NCBI GenBank assembly: GCA_900768695.1
Contig: CAAGDY010000481.1
Coordinates: 1 to 6,520, forward strand
Direction of reading: 5' to 3'
DNA: 6,520 nt
From: an uncultured Anaerovibrio sp.
GTDB lineage: Bacteria; Bacillota; Negativicutes; Selenomonadales; Selenomonadaceae
Position numbers and translations under genes: made by a program. This document shows positions 1 through 5,638 of this stretch, piece by piece; positions within the stretch are counted from its first letter, which is position 1; every line of letters begins with the position of its first letter. Under the pieces are notes generated by a model. It did not search any database. It was not told where the DNA came from and worked only from the letters and a program-made list of their open reading frames with translations.

Positions 1-10
1 ACGAATTTAT

Positions 11-50
11 GCCCTGGTTGGAGTATTCAGCCAGGGCCAATTTATATTTT
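11..50 (+). terminator. Stem-loop with U-rich tail before leuS (possible attenuator)
   Basis: Positions 11-20 pair with 28-37 as a 10-bp stem with one G-U wobble (18/30) and a 7-base loop. A U-rich but interrupted tail follows (41-50). The structure ends directly before the leuS ribosome site at 51-56. A terminator in this position fits the 3' half of an attenuator. Many Firmicutes leuS genes are controlled by tRNA-sensing T-box leaders that end this way. The diagnostic T-box sequence and specifier loop would lie upstream of the window, so only the hairpin is seen here and the regulatory role is inferred. It could instead be the terminator of an upstream gene. Confidence 0.55.
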
Positions 51-56
51 AGGAGG
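51..56 (+). promoter_or_regulatory. Ribosome binding site of leuS
   Basis: A perfect AGGAGG lies 7 bases before a GTG codon at 64. This decides the start: GTG at 64 is the initiator, and the protein begins directly with the usual LeuRS N-terminus. Confidence 0.9.
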
Positions 57-63
57 CTATATC

Positions 64-2541
64 GTGGAGAAATATTCACCGCAAAGCATAGAAAAGAAAT
101 GGCAGTCCAAGTGGCTGGCCGAGAATGTCTATAAGACTGAGATGGACCCGGAAAAGCCAAAGTATTATTCTCTGGAAATGTTCCCATATCCGTCCGGCAA
201 CCTGCACATGGGGCATGTGCGCAATTATTCCATCGGCGATGTGCTGGCCCGCTACAAGACTATGGAGGGGTTCAATGTCATTCATCCGATGGGCTTTGAT
301 GCTTTCGGCATGCCGGCAGAGAATGCGGCTATCAAGCACGGTGTAAAGCCTTCTGACTGGACCTATTCCAACATGGACAACATGAAGCGCCAGCAGCGCG
401 AGATGGGCCTGTCCTACGACTGGGACAGGGCGGTGGCTACCTGCAGTCCGGACTATTATCGCTGGACCCAGTGGCTTTTCCAGCTGTTTTACAAGCGAGG
501 TCTTGCCTACAAGAAAAAGGCTTATGTAAACTGGTGCGATACCTGCGGCACTGTACTGGCCAATGAGCAGGTTATCGAGGGAAAATGCTGGCGCTGTGAC
601 TCTGATGTGGTGAAAAAGGATTTGTCCCAGTGGTTCCTTAAAATCACTGATTACGCCGATGTACTGCTGAAGGACCTGGACCAGCTGAAGGGCTGGCCGG
701 AGCGCGTAAAAATCATGCAGGAGAACTGGATTGGCCGCAGTGAGGGCCTGGAGTTCAATCTGGATGTGCCGGAGCTGGGCGAGAAGATTGCGGCATATAC
801 CACCCGTCCTGATACCGTGTACGGCATTACCTTCCTGGCACTGGCGGCAGAGCATCCTTTGATTGAGAAAATCTGCGAGAATAACCCGAAGGCAGAGGAA
901 ATCAAGGCGTTCTGCAAGAAGGCGCAGAACCAGTCCGAGATGGAGCGTACTTCCTCCGAGTCCGAGAAGGAGGGCATCTTCACCGGCCTGTATGCCATCA
1001 ATCCGTTTAATGGCAACAAGGTGGAAATCTGGGTTACCAACTATGTACTGGCAGAGTACGGCACAGGCGCGGTTATCGGCGTTCCTTCCGAGGATCAGCG
1101 TGACTGGATGTTTGCTACCAAGTACAACCTGAATATCATCATCACTCTTCAGCCAAAGGACAAGGAGCTGAAGCTGGAGGAAATGACCGAGGCTTATGTG
1201 GATAAGGCCGGCGTGCTGGTGAATTCCGCCGAGTTCTCCGGCATGGATATCAAGGCGGCCATGCAGGGCATCATGGACAAGGCAGAGGCGGAGGGCTTCG
1301 GCAAGCGCCGCGTGAATTACCGTCTGCGTGACTGGCTGATTTCCCGTCAGCGTTACTGGGGTGCGCCGATTCCTGTGATTTACTGCCCGGACTGCGGTGA
1401 GCAGCTGGTGCCGGAGGACCAGCTTCCGGTGCTTCTGCCGGAGGATGTGAAGTTTGAGCAGGGAGCTGTTTCCCCGCTGGCGCAGAGCGAGTCCTTCGTA
1501 AACTGCACCTGCCCGAAGTGCGGCAAGCCGGCCAAGCGTGAAACTGATACCATGGATACCTTTATCTGTTCCTCCTGGTATTATCTCCGCTACACTGACC
1601 CACACAATGACAAGCTGCCATTTGACAAGGACAAGGTAAATTACTGGGCCCCTGTTGACCAGTATATCGGTGGCATCGAGCATGCTATCCTGCATCTTCT
1701 CTATTCACGCTTCTTTACCAAGGTACTGCGCGATGAGGGCATGGTGGACTTCAGCGAGCCGTTTACTAACCTTCTTACTCAGGGCATGGTGCTGAAGGAC
1801 GGCAGTAAGATGTCCAAGTCCAAGGGCAACGTGGTTTCCCCGGAGGAAATCATTGCCAAGTATGGTGCGGATACAGCCCGTCTTTTTATCCTGTTTGCGG
1901 CACCTGTTGACCGCGACCTGGATTGGAGCGACGAGGGCGTGGCCGGTGCTTCCCGCTTCCTGAAGCGCGTATGGCGCATCATGGAGATTTTTGAGGATAA
2001 AATCAAGCAGGGGCAGGATGAGTACGATGTCAGCAGCCTGACAGAAGAGGAAAAGGAGCTGCGCCGCGTACTGCATACCACCATCAAGAAGGTAACTGAG
2101 GATATCCGCGACCGCTTCATGTTCAATACGGCTATCAGCTCTGTTATGGAGCTGGTGAATGCCTTCTACGTATTCCAGAACAGCGAGAGCATTAATGGCA
2201 ATCTGGTACGGGAGGTTTCCGTTGCCATTATCAAGCTGTTGGCACCATTTGCGCCGCATATTACCGAGGAGCTGTGGAGCATCCTCATCGGCGAGGGCAG
2301 TGTGCATCAGCAGAGGTGGCCTGAGTGCGACGAGGCGGCTACGGTCAAGGCAGAGGTGCAGATTGTATTGCAGATCAACGGCAAGGTTCGTGACCGCATC
2401 ATGATTGCTACCGGCATCAGCCGTGAGGAGATGGAGGTAGCTGCCAAGGCCAATGCCCGCGTGCAGGAGCTGACTGCCGGCAAGACCATCGTCAAGATGA
2501 TTTGCGTGCCTGACAAGCTGGTAAATATTGTGGTTAAATAA
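64..2541 (+). CDS. leuS: Leucyl-tRNA synthetase (class I aminoacyl-tRNA synthetase)
   Basis: This cytoplasmic enzyme charges tRNA-Leu with leucine using ATP and hydrolyses mischarged tRNA. The 825-residue protein is complete and starts at GTG with a perfect AGGAGG. The class I signature HMGH is at residues 48-51 and KMSKS at 582-586. A first zinc knuckle is formed by C158/C161/C175/C178, and a second four-cysteine cluster by C441/C444/C483/C486. The CP1 editing domain spans roughly residues 225-415, with its threonine-rich TTRPDT at 246-251 and a YGTGAV segment at 332-337. The anticodon-binding helical domain (about 650-760) and the C-terminal tRNA-binding domain (about 763-825) follow. KMSKS comes only a few residues after QGMVL, so the leucine-specific insertion found in E. 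coli LeuRS is absent. One oddity is that the editing motif, usually VPxHDxRD, reads VPSEDQRD at 340-347: a Glu replaces the usual His, while the Asp that recognises the amino group (E. coli Asp345 equivalent) is kept at 344. The gene appears monocistronic, with its own terminator downstream. Confidence 0.98.
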   Translation: MEKYSPQSIEKKWQSKWLAENVYKTEMDPEKPKYYSLEMFPYPSGNLHMGHVRNYSIGDVLARYKTMEGFNVIHPMGFDAFGMPAENAAIKHGVKPSDWTYSNMDNMKRQQREMGLSYDWDRAVATCSPDYYRWTQWLFQLFYKRGLAYKKKAYVNWCDTCGTVLANEQVIEGKCWRCDSDVVKKDLSQWFLKITDYADVLLKDLDQLKGWPERVKIMQENWIGRSEGLEFNLDVPELGEKIAAYTTRPDTVYGITFLALAAEHPLIEKICENNPKAEEIKAFCKKAQNQSEMERTSSESEKEGIFTGLYAINPFNGNKVEIWVTNYVLAEYGTGAVIGVPSEDQRDWMFATKYNLNIIITLQPKDKELKLEEMTEAYVDKAGVLVNSAEFSGMDIKAAMQGIMDKAEAEGFGKRRVNYRLRDWLISRQRYWGAPIPVIYCPDCGEQLVPEDQLPVLLPEDVKFEQGAVSPLAQSESFVNCTCPKCGKPAKRETDTMDTFICSSWYYLRYTDPHNDKLPFDKDKVNYWAPVDQYIGGIEHAILHLLYSRFFTKVLRDEGMVDFSEPFTNLLTQGMVLKDGSKMSKSKGNVVSPEEIIAKYGADTARLFILFAAPVDRDLDWSDEGVAGASRFLKRVWRIMEIFEDKIKQGQDEYDVSSLTEEEKELRRVLHTTIKKVTEDIRDRFMFNTAISSVMELVNAFYVFQNSESINGNLVREVSVAIIKLLAPFAPHITEELWSILIGEGSVHQQRWPECDEAATVKAEVQIVLQINGKVRDRIMIATGISREEMEVAAKANARVQELTAGKTIVKMICVPDKLVNIVVK

Positions 2542-2578
2542 ATTATTGCATTTTATGTGATAATGTATTTTGCGATTT

Positions 2579-2612
2579 GGGTGTGTCCCGCTTTGGCAGG
2601 CACACCCTTTTT
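2579..2612 (+). terminator. Intrinsic terminator of leuS
   Basis: A perfect 7-bp stem (2579-2585 with 2601-2607, GGGTGTG/CACACCC) can be extended by two C-G pairs beyond a bulged T. It is followed immediately by five T residues (2608-2612). It lies about 40 bases after the leuS stop codon and before the sstT promoter, so it separates the two transcription units. Confidence 0.88.
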
Positions 2613-2663
2613 GTACGTGCAGAAAAGAAAAAGCTATCATTGTACGTGTGCAGTGGAAAAATC

Positions 2664-2692
2664 TTGACATGTGTTCATCTGAAGTTTACAAT
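2664..2692 (+). promoter_or_regulatory. Sigma-A-type promoter of sstT
   Basis: A perfect -35 box TTGACA (2664-2669) is separated by 17 bases from TACAAT (2687-2692), a one-mismatch -10 box. Transcription would start near 2699, leaving a leader of about 45 bases. A TATAAT at 2712-2717 lies further down but lacks a matching -35 box, so it is less likely to be the main -10. No clear operator palindrome is visible around the promoter. Confidence 0.8.
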
Positions 2693-2728
2693 ATTATGGC
2701 GTTTGAGTAGTTATAATATTATTTTTAT

Positions 2729-2735
2729 GGAGGAG
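2729..2735 (+). promoter_or_regulatory. Ribosome binding site of sstT, with start-stop codon pair in the spacer
   Basis: GGAGGAG lies 10 bases before ATG 2746 and 13 before the next in-frame ATG at 2749. The spacer contains an out-of-frame ATG immediately followed by TAA (2738-2743). That ATG is only 2 bases from the ribosome site, too close for efficient initiation, so ATG 2746 is preferred. Confidence 0.75.
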
Positions 2736-2745
2736 TTATGTAATT

Positions 2746-3972
2746 ATGATGAGTGCTACTTTTGCAAAATGGCAGAGTATCAGCCTGATTTTGCGTATCG
2801 TAATCGGCATGGTTGTCGGTGTGGCTTTTGCCCTGACCATGCCTGGAAATACTATTGTGCCAATTTTTGGTACGTTGTTTGTGGGACTTCTGAAGGGCGT
2901 TGCGCCGGTACTGGTATTTGTGCTGGTAATCAGTGCGCTGGCCAATGCGGCCGGTGATATTGGCGGCCGCTTCAGGAACGTAATCTTCCTGTATGTGCTG
3001 GGAACTCTTCTGGCCGCTGTTACAGCTGTGGCCGCCAGCACGATATTTCCTGTAACCATGAAGCTGACGGATGCGGCAAACAACGCGGCACCGGATGGCA
3101 TCGGGCAGATTGTTACTACCATTCTCACCAATGTGGTGGTAAATCCTGTTTCTGCCATCATGACGGCAAACTACCTGAGCATTCTCTGCTGGGCGATTAT
3201 TTTCGGCATGGGCTTCAAGAAGCTGGCCTCCAAGGAAACCCGCAATGTGGTGGCTGATTTTGCCGCGGTTGTGTCCAAGGCAGTGTTCTGGATTATCCAG
3301 ATGGCTCCGTTTGGTATTATGGGTCTGGTATTCTCTGCAGTTTCCGAGAACGGCCTGGCTATTTTCATTGATTATGGCATGCTGCTGCTGGTATTGGTAG
3401 GCTGCATGTTTACGCTGGCTTTTATCGTCAACCCGATTATCAGCTTCGTGTTCCTGAAGCGCAATCCGTATCCTCTGGTACTGCGTTGCCTGAAGGAAAG
3501 TGGCGTGACTGCCTTTTTTACCCGCAGTTCTGCGGCAAATATTCCTGTCAACATGGAGCTTTGCAAGAAGCTGGGGCTGGATGAGGATTTTTATTCCGTA
3601 TCTGTGCCGCTGGGCGCTACCATTAACATGGAGGGGGCGGCTATCACTATCACTGTAATGACCATGGCTGTTGCCCATACATTGGGCATCAACGTGGATG
3701 TCCCTACTGCTATTGTGCTGTCCGTGTTGGCTACTGTAGGTGCCTGTGGTGCTTCCGGTGTTGCCGGCGGTTCCCTGCTGCTGATTCCTATGGCCTGCTC
3801 CCTGTTTGGCATCAGCAATGATATTGCCATGCAGGCTGTTGGTGTAGGCTTCATCATTGGCGTGGTGCAGGATTCCTGTGAAACAGCCCTGAATTCCTCC
3901 ACCGATGCCCTGTTTGCGGCTACGGCTGAATACCATGACCGGCTGGCCAAAGGGGAAGCTGTTGAGCTGTAA
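2746..3972 (+). CDS. sstT: Na+/serine-threonine symporter SstT (DAACS family)
   Basis: This inner-membrane carrier imports serine and threonine with sodium ions. It is 408 residues long, close to the E. coli protein (about 414), and appears complete. The glutamate-transporter fold is visible throughout: six hydrophobic helices in residues 15-235, re-entrant loop HP1 with TRSSAAN at 259-265, the unwound TM7 segment ATINMEGAA at 291-299, HP2 rich in Gly/Ser (335-348), and TM8 with QDSCETALNSSTD at 375-387. In TM8 the substrate-binding Asp, Thr and Asn are kept (D376, T380, N383). The arginine that binds the side-chain carboxylate of aspartate or glutamate in acidic amino acid carriers (Arg397 of GltPh) is replaced by Glu379, as in E. 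coli SstT, which fits a neutral substrate. ATG 2746 is followed by a second ATG at 2749, so one extra Met is uncertain. The gene has its own promoter. The only terminator after it is at 4112-4147, about 140 bases past the stop and beyond a second promoter. Confidence 0.95.
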   Translation: MMSATFAKWQSISLILRIVIGMVVGVAFALTMPGNTIVPIFGTLFVGLLKGVAPVLVFVLVISALANAAGDIGGRFRNVIFLYVLGTLLAAVTAVAASTIFPVTMKLTDAANNAAPDGIGQIVTTILTNVVVNPVSAIMTANYLSILCWAIIFGMGFKKLASKETRNVVADFAAVVSKAVFWIIQMAPFGIMGLVFSAVSENGLAIFIDYGMLLLVLVGCMFTLAFIVNPIISFVFLKRNPYPLVLRCLKESGVTAFFTRSSAANIPVNMELCKKLGLDEDFYSVSVPLGATINMEGAAITITVMTMAVAHTLGINVDVPTAIVLSVLATVGACGASGVAGGSLLLIPMACSLFGISNDIAMQAVGVGFIIGVVQDSCETALNSSTDALFAATAEYHDRLAKGEAVEL

Positions 3973-4033
3973 TTTGGCACAAATGTAAAAATTCAATTAT
4001 AGCAATTGTTTATACAAAAACGACAAAAATACA

Positions 4034-4063
4034 TTGCACATGAAAACTAATCTGGTGTATAAT
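4034..4063 (+). promoter_or_regulatory. Sigma-A-type promoter before the chemotaxis gene
   Basis: TTGCAC (4034-4039) and a perfect TATAAT (4058-4063) are spaced by 18 bases, giving an expected start near 4070. It lies in AT-rich DNA about 60-90 bases after the sstT stop. RNA made from it meets the strong terminator at 4112-4147 before reaching the chemotaxis start at 4185. I saw no flagellar sigma-28 or complete sigma-54 promoter in this gap. Confidence 0.65.
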
Positions 4064-4111
4064 TTTACGGTGAGAAGTGTAATCCTGTGCTGATATTTTT
4101 GGGTGGATTTT

Positions 4112-4147
4112 GCAGTCTGAGAGGGGGATTTCTCAGACTGCTTTTTT
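4112..4147 (+). terminator. Strong intrinsic terminator between sstT and the chemotaxis gene
   Basis: A perfect 11-bp stem (4112-4122 with 4131-4141, GCAGTCTGAGA/TCTCAGACTGC) encloses an 8-base loop GGGGGATT and is followed by six T residues (4142-4147). It can end sstT transcripts, but it also lies about 40 bases downstream of the expected start from the 4034-4063 promoter. It may therefore act as an attenuator of the chemotaxis gene or as the end of a short RNA. There is no T-run on the other side, so it works on the + strand only. Confidence 0.9.
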
Positions 4148-4170
4148 CTATAAGAGAAGATGGTGTATAG

Positions 4171-4176
4171 AGGAGG
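4171..4176 (+). promoter_or_regulatory. Ribosome binding site of the chemotaxis gene
   Basis: AGGAGG lies 8 bases before ATG 4185. This settles the start: an in-frame TTG at 4110 would add 25 residues encoded across the terminator hairpin and has no ribosome site, so it is not used. Confidence 0.92.
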
Positions 4177-4184
4177 TTTTTTTC

Positions 4185-5393
4185 ATGTCGTCAAAAAATT
4201 ATACTCCATTGCTGTCGACAATTTCGGGGGGAATGGCCATATTGGTGGCCCTAATCGGCATAGCATCGGACGTTATACCTGATGCTTTAATATTTGCCTT
4301 GCTGATTGTGGAAGGCCTGTTGCTGATTACCATGGCCAGAAGCAATGCGAAATTGCTGGCCATGACGGAGGACGGCGGGGAGCCGGTGCAGACTGTGCCT
4401 GTTTCCAGCGGGCAGGGTGCTTCTTCCGGGCAGGCTGGTGATAGGTCAGTGGCCAGATATCAGGAGTTTATACGGAAGATGGCGAACATCTCCCAACAGC
4501 TGGCGGCTTCTTCCGAGGAGCTGACCGCCAATACTCAGCAGTCTGCTGACAGTGCTATCAAGATTGCTGAGCATGTAGGCTCTGTCAGCCAGGGCATGGA
4601 GAATCAGGTAAAGGATTTGAACACCTCGATGGAAGCAATCGATGGTATTTTCAACGATATTATCGCCATGACCGAAAAGGCGGAAACCGCCAGACAGTCT
4701 GCCGAGGATATGGCAACGACTGCCCATGAGGGGGCGTCCCTGATGGAGCAGGCCGTGGATATGATGGGCAGCATCGAAAAGAGCGTGCAGGAGTCAGCCA
4801 ACATGGTAAATCGGCTGGGCGAGCAGTCCGAGGCCATTGGCCAGATTGTAGAGTCTGTTTCCTCCATCGCTGACCAGACAAACCTGCTGGCGCTGAATGC
4901 GGCTATTGAGGCTGCCCGTGCCGGTGAGGCAGGCAAGGGGTTTGCCGTTGTGGCTGAGGAGGTGCGCAAGCTGGCGGCCGAGTCCCAGGAGGCGGCCAAG
5001 CATATCAAGGATAACATTACCTCCATTCAGCATGCCACCCAGAATACCGTGAAGGCCATGGAGCAGGGAACTGCCGAGGTGGCCAGCGGTACGGAGTCCA
5101 TCCGTCAGGTGGGTAGCCAGTTCGGCACTATCATTGAGAAGATTGATGATATTCAGGGCCAGATGGGCGGTATTTCCACTGCCGCTGATGTGGTGTCCCA
5201 GGGTGCAGAGAAGATTGTTTTTGCCATTGATTCCATGGACGAAGTCAGCCGCAAGGTAAGTGAAAGCACAAAGGTTATTTCCGGGGAAACCCAGCAGCAG
5301 TCAGCTTCTAACGAGGAGATTGCAGCGGCATCACTTGCATTGGCAAATCTGGCCGAGGAAATGCAGAATGAGGTTACGAATTTCCGGGCGTAA
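4185..5393 (+). CDS. Short membrane-anchored methyl-accepting chemotaxis protein
   Basis: This is a chemoreceptor that controls the kinase CheA through CheW and thereby flagellar rotation. The protein has 402 residues. Two hydrophobic helices (about 10-28 and 33-51) form a membrane hairpin with only a few residues (SDVIPD) between them, so there is no room for an external ligand-binding domain. A low-complexity Gly/Ser/Gln linker (about 61-87) follows, and I see no clear HAMP domain. The rest is the cytoplasmic signalling coiled coil. Its hairpin tip is at about 227-264, with QTNLLALNAAIEAARAGE and GKGFAVVAEEVRKLA. Likely methylation sites are E111/E112 and E377/E378, each in the context of small residues, xx, EE, xx, small residues. 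The C-terminus lacks a CheR-tethering NWETF-type pentapeptide. The stimulus is unknown. It could be a membrane or energy-state signal, a partner protein or a cytoplasmic ligand. The chemoreceptor family call is firm; the specific role is not known. Confidence 0.93.
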   Translation: MSSKNYTPLLSTISGGMAILVALIGIASDVIPDALIFALLIVEGLLLITMARSNAKLLAMTEDGGEPVQTVPVSSGQGASSGQAGDRSVARYQEFIRKMANISQQLAASSEELTANTQQSADSAIKIAEHVGSVSQGMENQVKDLNTSMEAIDGIFNDIIAMTEKAETARQSAEDMATTAHEGASLMEQAVDMMGSIEKSVQESANMVNRLGEQSEAIGQIVESVSSIADQTNLLALNAAIEAARAGEAGKGFAVVAEEVRKLAAESQEAAKHIKDNITSIQHATQNTVKAMEQGTAEVASGTESIRQVGSQFGTIIEKIDDIQGQMGGISTAADVVSQGAEKIVFAIDSMDEVSRKVSESTKVISGETQQQSASNEEIAAASLALANLAEEMQNEVTNFRA

Positions 5394-5412
5394 TGATGTG
5401 GCAATAGTGTTA

Positions 5413-5476
5413 CCATAGGTGCGTAGCTGTAAGCGCATGATGAGTATGCCAGTACAGCTATGGGTGCATAATTGTA
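5413..5476. repeat. Small imperfect direct repeat with internal hairpin
   Basis: Two 16-base segments, 5416-5431 and 5461-5476, match at 12 of 16 positions (both keep GGTGC and end in TGTA). Between and partly within them, TAGCTGTA (5424-5431) pairs perfectly with TACAGCTA (5453-5460). An inner 4-bp stem is formed by 5435-5438 with 5446-5449. CCATAG (5413-5418) can alternatively pair with CTATGG (5458-5463). No function is evident. It could be a remnant of a small dispersed repeat or simply an mRNA 3' structure. Confidence 0.45.
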
Positions 5477-5482
5477 TGAAAT

Positions 5483-5531
5483 AAAAATCCCCTTCAGAGA
5501 ATATAGCAATTCTTTGAAGGGGATTCTTTTT
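5483..5531. terminator. Bidirectional intrinsic terminator between convergent genes
   Basis: A 17-bp stem (5486-5502 with 5509-5525, one G-U pair) with a 6-base loop has T5 on the + strand side (5527-5531, after one C). A run of five A (5483-5487, one interrupting base upstream) reads as a T-run on the - strand. It ends the chemotaxis gene transcript coming from the left and the phosphoesterase transcript coming from the right. The stretch from here to 5638 holds no gene or further signal that I can support. Confidence 0.9.
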
Positions 5532-5638
5532 ATGCTATGAACAGTCGGGATACATGTGCATCCAGCTGTTATTTTTTATGGCTCTCTCTCGAGGTTGCTT
5601 TTTATGATTATTTTTGCGGCCGTTATCGTATTTTACGG

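Noticed and set aside
76..1695. Long open frame of about 540 codons on the - strand opposite leuS
   Set aside because: It lies entirely opposite a clear leuS gene. Its product has no recognisable domains, and it is explained by the codon bias of leuS.
2727..2957. Cysteine-rich 76-residue frame starting at ATG 2727 on the + strand
   Set aside because: It overlaps the start of sstT in another frame and has no ribosome site before its ATG. Its Cys content comes from reading sstT codons out of frame.
3975..3990. TGGCAC resembling the -24 half of a sigma-54 promoter after sstT
   Set aside because: The -12 element with its essential GC is missing: the sequence there is TAAAA.
2725..3996. Open frame of about 420 codons on the - strand opposite sstT
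   Set aside because: The product is rich in His, Gln and Arg with no domain pattern, and it mirrors the hydrophobic codons of the certain sstT gene on the other strand.
4110..4184. N-terminal extension of the chemotaxis protein from TTG 4110
   Set aside because: The extension is encoded across a perfect terminator hairpin and has no ribosome site, whereas ATG 4185 has AGGAGG at ideal spacing.
5153..5509. - strand frame of about 118 codons across the end of the chemotaxis gene
   Set aside because: It has no ribosome site, overlaps the terminator and the chemotaxis coding region, and its internally repetitive start only reflects the DNA repeat at 5413-5476.
5532..5638. AT-rich stretch with CTCTCTCTCGAG and CGGCCG, considered as a site or small gene
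   Set aside because: I found no stable hairpin with a T-run, no promoter pair and no open frame with a ribosome site.
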